The notes below the pieces were generated by a model, which was not told the DNA's origin, made no database searches, and saw only the letters and a list, made by a program, of their open reading frames with translations. From NCBI GenBank assembly GCA_035771175.1, contig CM069611.1:17433366-17497365 (forward strand): DNA of 64,000 nt, written 5' to 3'. Made by a program: the position numbers and the translations under genes. The DNA comes from Paratinospora sagittata. Taxonomy: Eukaryota; Streptophyta; Magnoliopsida; Ranunculales; Menispermaceae. This document shows, piece by piece, positions 9,596 to 19,600 of this stretch (its first letter is position 1; every line of letters begins with the position of its first letter).

Positions 9596-10832
9596 CGTAA
9601 CATTTTCAATCCAGAAAATGACAAAAAAGGGACACGATTGACATTATGAGAAAAGTCTACAAATAAAAAATGAAAAAGGACATAGTTGGTATTATTTAAA
9701 AAGAATTTTCTCGAGAAAGGATATAATTGGTGTTTCTTGAAAAGAATCTTCTCGAGAACGTACTGAGCAAATGAAGAGACGATAAATAAATAAAAAGTCC
9801 AAGGGCATTTTGGAAAAGTGCTAAAAATTTCATCTTATAAGTAGGGGGGTCATTTTCAGAATTCATTCAAACTTTTCAAAACTCTTCTTTTTTAAGATTT
9901 TCAATATTTTCAGGAAAAGCTCAAGGAATTTGTTGTTTTACTACGCATTTCAAGGTGGGGAGGAACCTATGGTTTGCACATTCTAGTATTTTTATTAAAA
10001 GTTTATATTCATACTGTGATTATGCACACGAGTTTACTTTCACTAGTGAAATTCTATTTGGATTGAAAGTTGGCCCTTTCGGAATGCTAGACGCAACTTA
10101 TCTGGGGTTGGAAGCTGATCCTTACTGGATTGCTAAATGCAGCTTATTTGGGTTGGAAGTTGGCCCTTGCGGAATGCTAGACGAAACTTATTTAGGGTTG
10201 GAAGCTGACCCTTGCTGGATTGCTAAATGCAGCTTATTTGGGTTGGAAGTTGGCCCTTGCGGAATGCTAGACGCAACTTATTTGGGTTGGAAGCTGACCC
10301 TTGCAGGATTGTTAAATGCAGCTTATTATTTCAGATTTCATAAACATATGCATATGTGTGCAATTGTTGTTGTTATATTGTGTATATTCTTGTTTGAATA
10401 TTTATTTTGATGATTTGCCTAAAGTGTGGAAATCCTCTAGGGGACCCACTGGGCATAAGCTCACCTCTTAAATTTTATTTCCAGGAACTTAGTGTCAAGA
10501 GAAAAGAAAAAGGGGATGAGGAATAGATGAAAGAAATGTGGGACGTAAGCAACAAAGAATGTATATTTGTGGATATACTCACATAAGCCGACCGTATATG
10601 TATAAAGGTTGAAATGTGTTCGGCAGTAGTATGTTAATTTTAGTTAAAACATGTAAAACTTATAGCATATGTGAAGATGACATTTGTGTACTATAGAAAA
10701 TAAGTCATATAATAAAATAAGGTTTGTTTTGGAAGTACAACAGTTGTAACCTGAAAATATCTCTTGTTGCTATTTATCATCAAATTCCTAATTAAAGGGA
10801 TTTTAAAATGAGAGAATTTTCGGGGTGTGACA
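9596..10832 (+). repeat. Gypsy A 3' LTR, copy 1
   Basis: A 1,237-bp LTR beginning CGTAACATTTTC (TGTAACATTTTC in copy 2; the terminal T is mutated) and ending GGGGTGTGACA. A candidate TATA box, TTATAAGTAGG, is at 9,835. The 45/90-bp repeat at 10,045-10,330 follows. The 151-codon frame at 9,955-10,410 is a product of this repeat and opens with GTG, not ATG. Confidence 0.85.
10045..10330 (+). repeat. Alternating 45-bp units (90-bp higher-order repeat) in LTR A
   Basis: Six units of about 45 bp alternate between type a (TTGGAAGTTGGCCCTTGCGG, then AATGCTAGACGCAACTTATT) and type b (TTGGAAGCTGACCCTTGCTG, then GATTGCTAAATGCAGCTTATT), giving three 90-bp pairs. The same array is at 50,535-50,822 and in the 5' LTR (1,275-1,443 and 4,202-4,350). 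The period is a multiple of three, so a reading frame stays open by chance. Confidence 0.8.
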
Positions 10833-11946
10833 ACTTTAGCAGCACCCTTATGCTTTACTTGTTTTAAACGTGTCAAGACGCTAACTTTTGATTAGCGCCC
10901 TCACAGCTTTAGTCATCTTTAATCGTTAAGTAAGTCTGGACGCTTACATTCTTGTAGCCCCTTTACTTCTCAGTTGAACTGAACGCTTATGGTCCATGAG
11001 CGCCCTTGAGAAACAAAACGACAAAGTTGACATTATGCGTCAGGACGCTGATTAACCAATTAGGACACTAATCCAACACTGTCACAAAGCTGACACCTGC
11101 ACTTTTCAAAAGAATCTTTTCAAAACTGAGCAAAACTTTTTCAAAACTTTTTGAATCTTTTCAAAACGTTTTAATACTTTATCAGAACATTCTATTCTCA
11201 TGATTTATCAGAAGTTCATTATGCCACTGTTGTTTTCATATATATGCTGCCTTGGAGCAGATCAAACAACTATCAAATACGAAAACTGAAAACCTGTTTC
11301 AAAACGTTTAACAATTTTCACTTGTGCAAAAAAATTTTGGAAGTTAGTTTTCTACTTACTATTTTGAGCTCTCAATCATATTTGAAATACTAGATTGTTC
11401 GAACTTCATTCAAATATTTTCAAAATCAATTGAAGAAGAAGAAAGCTTTTGAACTTGTTTTCAGCTGCACTTCATTATACATATCTTGTTGAATCTTTGG
11501 TAACAGAAGGTTCACTCTAAAGCTTTGTAAGTATCACTTTGATTCTAAGTAAATGGGTCATATCTCATCTTGTACCTTGGTTTTTGTGACTGGATAGTCA
11601 CTGGTTTAGAGCAAGTGTTGCTCAAGTTGTAACGGTCATTCTCACACCTGAAAGTTGAGAAAAGGTTATTCTCACGCTCGTAAATTGAGAAGGTGTAACG
11701 ATTTGATCTTCACCCGTAAGAAGATCCTTAATGGAGTTTGGGCAAATCCTAACTGAGGAGGTTAGGTGGTGGATGTAGGCGAGGCCAAACCACTCTAAAT
11801 CTTGTGTGCATTTTCTTTGTCACTGTTATCGAATCTGTCTGCTTTACTTTATTTAATATGTTTTTATCTTTTCAAATGATTTTAAAGAAAGGCTAAAATC
11901 TATTGAGTGTCCAATTTCCCCCATCTTGGACACATCGGGGACAACA
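10833..11946 (+). repeat. Copia I 3' LTR, second part, copy 1
   Basis: After gypsy A the copia LTR resumes with palindromic modules (GACGCTAA/TTAGCGCC near 10,880). It continues through a TATA-like CATATATATGCTGCC (11,238) and a hairpin series at 11,586-11,766, and ends CATCGGGGACAACA at 11,946. The end matches the ends of LTRs J, G and H. About 110 bp present in copy 2 (51,712-51,820) is missing near 11,213. Confidence 0.75.
11586..11766 (+). repeat. Hairpin string in R-U5 of LTR I, copy 1
   Basis: Successive perfect inverted repeats: GTGACT/AGTCAC (11,586-11,601), GAGCAA/TTGCTC (11,609-11,623), TTCTCA/TGAGAA (11,639-11,661), TTCTCA/TGAGAA (11,669-11,691), GATCTTC/GAAGATC around loop ACCCGTAA (11,705-11,726), CCTAAC/GTTAGG (11,748-11,766). 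Same architecture as in LTR J but with fewer units. Confidence 0.7.
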
Positions 11947-13030
11947 CAGTCCAAGAAGCGGTTGGTCATCAAGTAGCGGTTCCCCAATCTCTGACGGATT
12001 AAGCCAAGTCAAACACTAAAAAGATGACTAACCAGATATTGAAATACAAGAGACTGCAGACCTTCGTTGGGAAGCCAAACCCCGATGAGGCCTAGAAGCA
12101 GCTCGATGAATCCCGAAAGGCTTTGGATGCCATGAGAATGCTAGATGAGATGCGTGTCCCCTTAACAACCTACCAACTTATTGAAGCTACGAACAGTTGG
12201 TGGAAAACAGTCAAGAGGGACCCTTGCATCAACATTTTCACCCTAACAAGGCAAAAATTTAAGTCCTAATTCATTGATGAGTATTTCCTCAGTGCAGTCA
12301 AGCAAAAGAAAAGACAGGAGTTCGCAAAACTATATCAAGGATCAATGACGGTGCCTGAGTACGCCGCCAAATTTACTGAACTCCCAGTCTTGTTGCTCGC
12401 AACTGTTTCCACAGAAAGAGACAAAGCGAAAAAAAAATTTTAGTGGACTCAGACAAGAACATTAGATAGGCTCTTGCCTTTTTGGAGCTGGATAATTTCT
12501 GGGATCTTATCAACAAATCAATGAACTATGAGCAAAGGAAGCTTGAGCAAGACCAAAGGCACAACAAAGAGAAGAAGGCGGAAGCTTCGAGGTAGCAAAA
12601 TGAAAAGAAAAAGCCCTACCAGCCGTGCCAGAACACCTTTCCAGCCTAGCAGCCTCAACACTCGTTCGTTTCCAATGCTCTTCAAGTACTTCCAGCTAGG
12701 AACTAGCATATTTTCTCCAATAACTTCAATAAAAGTCATCACAACGATGGTAGTGGAATTAAAGACCATAGAGGCGGTGTCAGTAATCAACCTCCTCAGT
12801 AGCACCAGAACCGAGTAGACAAAATTTATTTTCAGTGTGGCCAATCCGGCCATGTGTAAAGATTTTGTCCCCAGGGACCTCCAACGCAACAGATTCAAGC
12901 CCCACCTACACCAGTTCAACAAGCAGCACCAGTTCAACCCCAACCACCCAAGCCACAATAGAACCAGGGCCAGCGACAACAGGGATGAGCCTATGTTGTT
13001 GCAAAGCAAGAGGTACCCAACAACAACGTG
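11947..13030 (+). pseudogene. Gypsy C gag, copy 1 (broken)
   Basis: The broken frame reads ILKYKRLQTFVGKPNPDEA, LDESRKALDAMRML, TYQLIEATNSWWKTVKRDP, FIDEYF, KLYQGSMTVPEYAAKFTEL. This aligns with F's gag (KYKRLQLLTF, TYQLVGRANKWWITVKEDP). Stops after PDEA (near 12,090) and after RQKFKS (near 12,266), and a frameshift near 12,430, are visible. The zinc knuckle near 12,826-12,868 has lost its first Cys and carries a TAA. Confidence 0.75.
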
Positions 13031-14551
13031 GTTGAAGGTACCTTCGTACCTTTCAATACTTTAGTTTATGTTAAATTTAATTCTGGTTCTACTCATTCTT
13101 TCCTATATACTGCTGTTATTGAGAGATTAGGCCATTCCACTGAACCAACCACCATAATTCATGTATCCACACCAATAGGGCTAAGCATTGAAATAAACAA
13201 AATATATCCAAGATGTGAACTTAGAATAGCTGATACAGTTCTATCGGTTGACCTATATGTAATGAGCTTCACAGATTTCGACACTATTCTGGGCATGGAT
13301 TGGTTAAGTCCTCAACATGCTCGAATCGGTTGTCTGAAGAAGTAAGTCTTATTAACCCTACCAAACAGAGAAACCCTGAAGATTTATGGGAACTAGAAGC
13401 AAATTCACTGTTCTGCGGTTTATCTGTTAAAGGCCCATATGCGCATTCTCTCAATTATTGGCAAGGAAGATGAACCTGAGGCACCACAACGCCTAAGAAC
13501 CACCCACAACATCCTTTTCATCAGTGAATATCCCATCGTACTCTTAGACGATCTACCTAGACTCCTTTTACCTTGAGAGTTTGATTTTGAAATAAAACTG
13601 ATCCTTGGAACTAATCCAATATATATTCCACCTTACCGTATACCAAATGTAGAATTGATAGAACTTGACAAACAGTTAAAGGGTTTGGAAAAATTAGAGT
13701 TCATTCAAAATAGTACGTCACCATGGGGCGCTCTGATCCTCTTTGTCAGGAAAAAAGATGGATCGCTTTGCTTTTACATTGACTATAGGAAGTGAATAGG
13801 GTAGCCATCAAGAATTGATATCTTTTACCTCGAATCAAAGACTTGTTCGACCAGTTAAAAGGGCCCGATTCTTCTTGAAGATCGATTTGCGATCTGGTTA
13901 TCACCAACTCAGAATCAAGAAGTCTGACATTTTGAAGACAGTTTTTTGTACCCAATACGACCATTATGAATTCTACGTGATTCTATTTGGCCTAACAAAT
14001 GCCCTTGTTGCCTTGATGGACTTAATGCATCGCATTTTTTGACCTTTCCTCTATCGGTTTGTTGTGGTTTTTGTTGACGAAATTCTGATATACTTACCCA
14101 CTGAGGAACAACATGATACTTACCTCCGAATCATGCTCAACACTCTTCTACAGCACGAGCTCTATGTTAAGTTGAGCAAGTGCGAATTCTGGATGACTAA
14201 GGTCAAGTTCCTCGAACACGTCGTCTCACACAACGGCATAGAAGTCTATCCTTTAAAAGTCAAAGTCGTCCTCGATTGGAAGCAACCCACTAATGTTACT
14301 CAAATTAGAGGCTTTATAGGGTTAGGCGGGTACTACAGGCGCTTCATCAAAGACTTTTCTAAATTGGAAAAACTGCTCACCCAACTAACAAAAAAAGACG
14401 TTTGTTTCTTCTGGAGTGAGGCCTGTGAATCATCCTTCCAGGAACTTAAGACACGACTGACTTCAGTCCCAGTTCTCACCACACCAAAGAACGGGATCGG
14501 TTTTACCTTCTATACCAATGTTTCATTATAAGGCTTAGGCATTGTCTTGAT
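13028..14551 (+). pseudogene. Gypsy C protease and reverse transcriptase, copy 1
   Basis: The protease runs 13,028-13,345 (FNSGSTHSF, FDTILGMDWLSPQ). The catalytic Asp codon is AAT (Asn) at 13,079-13,081, in both copies. RT follows: [52 protein letters not shown], then FVDEILIY where FVDDILIY is expected (second Asp to Glu). The thumb and start of RNase H run to FYTNVSL. Frame breaks lie near 13,345, 13,795 and 14,040. At 14,551 the frame ends at the junction with gypsy D. Confidence 0.8.
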
Positions 14552-15000
14552 CCATAGAACACGCCAAAAATGGCTAATGAATTTGACATCCCTGTCAGAA
14601 GTAATAGTCCGGGGAACACCATGAAGCTTGACCACTTCTTGAAAGAATAGATGAGCTATGTTACTTGATTTGTCAGTTCGTTTACATGGAATAAAATGAG
14701 ACATCTTTGAAAATCTGTTAACCACCACAAAAACAGAGTCAACATGTCGCTGCGTTTTCAGCAACCCGAGTATAAAGTCCATGGTGAGATTTTCCCAAAT
14801 GTTGTCTTGAGTGGGGTGTAGAGTATATAAACCTGTATTCTGAGCATGCCTTGCGGTAGTCTGGCACACAGCACAATGTTTAACAAATCGTGCCACATCG
14901 CGTTTCAAATGAGGCTAATGAAATCGATCTGCTACTTGCACAATTGTTTTGTCTCTGCTGGTGTGAGCAACAAGACCACCTGAATGTATTTCCCACATAA
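14552..15000 (-). pseudogene. Gypsy D integrase, copy 1 (truncated)
   Basis: [21 protein letters not shown] gives the end of the HHCC zinc-binding part; the upstream part has a stop where copy 2 reads on. The core shows TMDFILGL and TSDRDVKF, the first two catalytic Asp. The third catalytic residue (Glu in GQTEVVNRT of copy 2) is lost by the deletion at 14,552. Confidence 0.8.
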
Positions 15001-15007
15001 TATGTTC

Positions 15008-16111
15008 TCACAACGAGGTGTTTGGAATGCATAATTGATTCCCTTTAAAGAGGAACCCATGTTCAATGTGAAAATCTCTTGCAGCCTCTTTGTTTAGACA
15101 CTTGTACCATATGTTGCTGAAATCTGCATCTTCCTCATATTGTTCCTTAAGGTTGTCAAAGCTCAAAACTACATTTTGCAAAGTAGTTACCAAAGCAGCC
15201 CAACGACTAAGTGCATCTGCTACCTTATTTTGGTGGCCCAATCTATGTTTAAATACAAAATTGAACTTTTGCAAGAAAAAACCCACCGAGCATGCATCCG
15301 ACTTATGTTTTTTTGAGAATTGAGGAACTTCAAGGCATGATGGTCATTCTGCAAGACATTCTTTTTGTATTAAATAATGCTCCCAATGTTAGAGGGCGCG
15401 GACAATAGCGTACAATTCTTGCTCATAAGTAGTCCACTTCTGGCGAGCTTCATTCAACTTTTCGCTAAAGAACTCAATGGGACGCCCTTCTTGGATGAGA
15501 AAAGCCCCTATGCCCGTTATAGAAGCATCACTTTCAACTTCAAACACTTTATCAAAAATTGGAAGAGCTATCACAGGGGCTGAACTTAGTTTGTCCTTAA
15601 TCAACATAAAATTGACTTCTTGGTCATTTCCCCATTTGAGTTTGCCTTGTTTAAGGCAATTGGTGAGGGGATCCATGATGCTACTAAAGCCTTTGATAAA
15701 CTGCCAATAAAATGTGGCAAGACCATGAAAACTCCGCACATCGTGTATGGTTCGTGGCCTAGGCCAATCTCTAATGGCTTGTACTCTCCTTTCATCCACA
15801 TGTATGCCATGTTCTCCAATGATAAAACCCAAAAACAACAACTTGTTCATGAGGAATTCACATTTATTGAGATTCAAATAAAGCTTGTTGTTTCGCAAGA
15901 CTTCAAAAACAGCCCGCAAGTGTTGAAGATGCTCTGAAATAGATTTACTGTAGATTAGTATGTCATCAAAGTAAACAACAACTAACTTACTAATAAATGG
16001 CTTCAAGACTTGCTTCATAAGCCTCGTGAAAGTACTTGGAGCATTGTTAAGACCAAAAGGCATGACGAGCCATTCATACAAGCTTTCTTTGGTCTTAAAA
16101 GCATCTTCCAC
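15008..16111 (-). pseudogene. Gypsy D RT (C-terminal part) and RNase H, copy 1
   Basis: A 240-codon frame at 16,111-15,389 carries [18 protein letters not shown] and the catalytic [12 protein letters not shown], then the thumb and the RNase H start ([36 protein letters not shown]). The frame stops at 15,389. RNase H/connection resumes at 15,286 (HRLGHQNKVADALSRW) and runs to 15,008, where the integrase begins. Frame breaks make it non-functional, although the YxDD-type site (YFDD) is kept. Confidence 0.8.
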
Positions 16112-16700
16112 TCATCACCAGGCCGAATTCTGATTTGATGATACCTGCTGCAGGGGTCTAGTTTGGAGAAAATCTTGGAGCCTTTTAACTTATCAAGCAT
16201 GTCCTCCAACTGTGGGATCAGAAACCTGTACTTAATTGTGATCTTGTTAATTACATTGCTATCGATGAACATTCTCCAACTACCATCTTTCTTGGGAGTC
16301 AATAAGGCGGGTACAGCACATGGGCTTAGACTTTCTCTGATGAGTCCCTTTTGTAGTAATTCATCCACCTAACTTTGTAGAATTTTGTGCTCTCGAGGAC
16401 TCATTCGATAGTCGGGAAGATGAAGAAAACTAGCACCAGGAGTAAGATCAATGCAATGTTGAATTTCTCGCATATGAGGTAAATTATTTGGCAATTTCGG
16501 GGGACTTACATCAACAAACTCCTCAAACAAAGGCTGAATTACTGGTGATGAATGGTTAGAAACAAGAAATTGTTCCTTGAACATTAGCATCACAATGTAC
16601 CCACTGTCTTTGGCATGGATTTCGAACTCATTTCCTTTCACTGTGACTAAGGTGGTTGTGCCACTTTGCTATTGATCAACAACTATCCATTGGAAACTAT
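16015..16700 (-). pseudogene. Gypsy D RT N-terminal part, copy 1
   Basis: Two frames, 16,641-16,369 and 16,368-16,015, are separated by a single stop (TAG where copy 2 has [13 protein letters not shown] reads through there). They show [54 protein letters not shown] and SKIFSKLD, the start and fingers of a Ty3/gypsy RT. About 40 codons further on the frame shifts into the next segment. Confidence 0.75.
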
Positions 16701-17375
16701 ACGTGTTGTCCTTCCCTTTATGCATTGCATTGACATCATATTGCCACGACCAGCCCAACAAGATATGGCATGCATCTATTTCCACCACATCATAACAAGC
16801 TTCATCTTGATCCACCCAATTTGAGGATGCTTCTCCGTCTTGAGCTGCAAGGCTTTCACTAAGGACTTGGAAACAATGTTCTCACTACTACCACTATCAG
16901 TAATAACATTACACACCTTCTTGTTAACTGTGCATCTTGTACGAAAAATTGTATGTGGTTGTGTTGCCAATGGTTGTTTAGGAGCAAGTAACAACCGTTG
17001 AACAACACATGATATTTGTTCGCTATCATCCCCTTTCACAATTTCAACCTCATCGCACAACTGCCTCAATGAAGACATCTTCCTCTTCCTTTTCATTCAT
17101 GTTTTCAACCACATTGGCCAGTTTTCTTTGGGGGTAATCATTGGACCTGTGACCAGGCTGGTTGCATCTATAACATTTAAGAGGTAATGGCTTGGCATAC
17201 AGGTTTGGCTGAGAATTGTATCCCATTAACTTTCCTGATTCTCTATTATTACTCAGCCTTCTTTCTCCTATTTTCTTGGCACCAATGTTGTTTGAAATAG
17301 ATGTGAATGACTGTTGTGAACATGGAAGCTTATAAAATACGGAGTCTTGGTTAACCCTCTTAGCAAAGTGCAACT
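16701..17375 (-). pseudogene. Gypsy D gag end and protease, copy 1
   Basis: The gag frame (to 17,050) has KCYRCNQPGHRSNDY, a CCHC zinc knuckle with the last Cys changed to Tyr. The protease frame (17,096-16,776) carries ITDSGSSENIVSKSLVKAL, an intact D-S-G retropepsin site, followed out of frame by a LLGW-like flap end. Upstream gag is separated by copia E at 17,376; the frame running into E's LTR (to 17,415) is spurious. Confidence 0.75.
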
Positions 17376-17784
17376 TGTTATACGAAATCGTGTTAAAGCA
17401 TGAAAGAAAAAACAAGACAACAATATTTAACGTGGTTCAGCAAATTGCCTACGTCCACGGGAGGCAGCAAACTTGCATTACTTCACCCTTAGGTGGATTT
17501 CAAGAATGAAGTAAGGCTCTATTTAAAGGAGTATTCAGGGGCATTTTCATAATTATAGATATATAATTTAATATATTTAACTATTCTTTTCGCAAACAAT
17601 TCGGCGCTGGCTATGCCGAATTGTTGACTGAATTGTGGCTACCCACGAGGGTGACCACCAACCCCCCTCCTTCTTTTTATTTTTTCCCCCAAAGAGGTGG
17701 ACCCCAAAAATCTCCACCTCCACCTCATGTGGAACATGGCTCCTCCACACCTGCAATCTCTCTACAGATAGCAAGCTTCCTTCA
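17376..17784 (-). repeat. Copia E 3' LTR, copy 1
   Basis: A 409-bp LTR with TG...CA ends. It lacks about 58 bp present in the other copies (59,044-59,101 and near 63,780-63,836). It contains a decayed version of the 13-bp inverted repeat (17,595-17,625, two changes in the right arm). Apparent ORFs at 17,577-17,835 lie within the LTR and are not genes. Confidence 0.8.
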
Positions 17785-17815
17785 AAAAAATTGTTGCTGC
17801 CTCCATTAGTGCCCT

Positions 17816-19600
17816 TATGCACTCCGAGCTCGTGAGATGTTGATCAAGTCCAAACAATGTTGGAACTTGATCCCTGTAACCACCTTTGTAAGCATATCTG
17901 CGGGGTTATCTGCAGTCTTGATCTTTTGCAGAAGAATACTCCCTTCTTCTACTATTTCTCGAACAAATGAAAATGAACATCAATATGCTTCGTTCTACTG
18001 TGATGAACTTGGTTCTTTGCCAAACAAATGGCACTCTGGCTGTCGCAGAAAACTTCAACATTCTTCTGCACAATTCCCAAGTCTTTAGTCAATCCATAAA
18101 ACCAGATTGCTTCCTTGAAAGCTTCCGTTACTGCCATGTACTCTGCCTCTGTAGTAGACAAAGCAACCGTTGACTGTAGTGTTGATCTCCAACTCACTGG
18201 TCCTCCTGCCATAGTGAAAACGTAACCAGTAGTAGATCTGGGCTTGTCAAAATCTCCAGCATAGTTCGAATCCACATATCCGACTAGATGCTTACAACTT
18301 TTCTTATCTCTCTCGAACTTTAAACCAATATCCATAGTACCATGAATATACCGTAGAATCCACTTCATTGCTTGCCAGTGGCCTTTACCATGGTTGTGCA
18401 TGTAACGACTTACCATACTTACAGCATGTGAAATGTTAGGTCTGGTACACACCATAGCATACATCAAGGCACCAACTGCATTTGCATATGGAATGTTCTC
18501 CATTTGCTTCTTCTGATCCTCAGAATTTGGTGACATTGATGTACTTAGCTTGAAATGTGGTGCCAATGGTGTGCTCACAGGTTTTGTGTCATTTCCAATG
18601 CCAAAAGTTTGAAGAACTTTCTTCAAATACTGAGTCTGAGTCAAACAGATTGTGCCTTTGGCCCTGTCTCGAGTGATCTCCATCCTGAGAATTTTTCTGG
18701 CCTCTCCAAGATCCGTCATTTCAAACTCTAAGCTCAATTGAGCCTTCAGTTTGTTGATCTCCACCTTGCTTTTAGATGCGATTAACATATCATCTACATA
18801 TAAAAGCAAGTAGATAAATGTACCATCTTGAAGTTTGCGATAGTAGACACAATGATCAAACTGACTCCGGGTATATTTCTGCCCTTGGATGAAGCTGTCA
18901 AATCGCTTGTACCACTGTCTCGGTGACTGCTTCAGGCCATACAATGACTTGCTCAACTTGCAAGCCCAATTCTCTCTTCCTAGTACTTTGAATCCTTCTG
19001 GTTGAGACATATATACCTCATCTTCCAAATTACCATGTAGAAAAATAGTTTTGACATCGAGTTGGGCTAACTCGAGATCAAACTGTGCAACCAAAGCCAA
19101 TAATATTCGAATTGACGAATGCTTAACAACAGGTGAGAATACCTCATTGTAGTCAATTCCTTCCTTCTGAGCGTAGCCTTTTGCTACCAGTCTGGCTTTG
19201 TATCTGATACTATCTGTGCTGGGAGAGCCTTCCTTCTTAGCGAAAACCCATTTGCAGCCAATTGGTTTATTTCCTTTCGGAAGTGGAACCAACTTCCAAG
19301 TCTGATTCTGATTGAGTGATTTCATCTCCTCATGCATAGCCATTTTCCACTTATCACTTTCCATACTCTGACTAACATCTTTGTAATTGTATGGAATATC
19401 ATCTCCGGTTGACTGGTAATGCATATGCAACCATGTCAGTGTACCGAGCAGGTTTGCAGATTTTTCTTCTTGGTCGACTGGTGGCAATTGATTCTGGTTG
19501 TTGACTGATGTCTGGTCCTGGAGCTTCCACCTCAACTGAGATTTCCTCCTAGTCTTCTTCAGGATGGTTGGATATCTCTACTGACTTTCCAGGAGTTACT
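17816..19600 (-). pseudogene. Copia E reverse transcriptase and RNase H, copy 1
   Basis: A long open frame (19,535-17,952, 527 codons) covers the RT with WKLVPLPKGNKPIGCKWVF, RYKARLVAKGYAQKEGIDY, QLDVKTIFLHGNLEDEVYM, SLYGLKQSPRQWYKRFD and the catalytic LLLYVDDMLIASKSK. It continues into RNase H (GYVDSNYAGDFDKPRSTTGY, STTEAEYMA, CDSQSAICLAKN, SRTKHIDV). The frame then shifts by one base (HFHLFEK, then stop) and the tail KIKTADNPADMLTK lies in another frame down to 17,816. The same frameshift is in copy 2. A TAG near 19,546 separates RT from the integrase. Confidence 0.85.

Larger units (their letters stand above)
968..10832 (+). mobile_element. Gypsy element A (defective Ty3/gypsy), copy 1
   Basis: Outline: 5' LTR (968-1,443 and 4,202-4,854, split by solo LTR J), primer-binding site (4,860), long leader, broken gag (6,661), protease remnant (7,968), integrase C-terminus (about 8,230-8,760), a 3' non-pol stretch, polypurine tract and 3' LTR (9,596-10,832). 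It sits inside copia I's LTR. The 5' LTR lacks about the first 148 bp seen in the 3' LTR, so no target-site duplication can be shown. RT, RNase H and the integrase core are missing. A second copy, lacking the 5' LTR and upstream leader, lies at 46,755-51,326. Confidence 0.8.
11947..14551 (+). mobile_element. Gypsy element C (Tekay-like), copy 1, fragment
   Basis: Gag, protease and RT of a plus-strand Ty3/gypsy element related to F. Its 5' part is cut by copia I (the gag frame starts directly after the LTR end at 11,946). Its 3' part is cut in early RNase H by gypsy D. No LTR of C is in the window. C was therefore the oldest host in this nest. Confidence 0.75.
14552..17375 (-). mobile_element. 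Gypsy element D, copy 1 (3' end deleted)
   Basis: Minus-strand Ty3/gypsy. Reading leftward from 17,375: gag zinc knuckle, protease, RT, RNase H, first half of integrase. The integrase end and 3' LTR present in copy 2 (55,157-56,099) are deleted here, with the junction at 14,551/14,552. The gag start is cut off by copia E. RT wording ([21 protein letters not shown]) and a tail without chromodomain suggest a chromovirus relative; I do not assign a clade. Confidence 0.75.

Noticed and set aside
9955..10410. 151-codon ORF in LTR A with 15-residue repeats, also open at 50,447-50,902
   Set aside because: It begins with GTG, not ATG, and most of it is the 45-bp repeat, whose period keeps any frame open. 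Conservation between copies is due to recent duplication.
12518..13009. 163-codon minus-strand ORF (and its 192-codon counterpart at 53,122-53,700), Leu-rich
   Set aside because: It is antisense to gypsy C's gag; the Leu-rich look comes from the complement of Gln/Lys-rich coding sequence.
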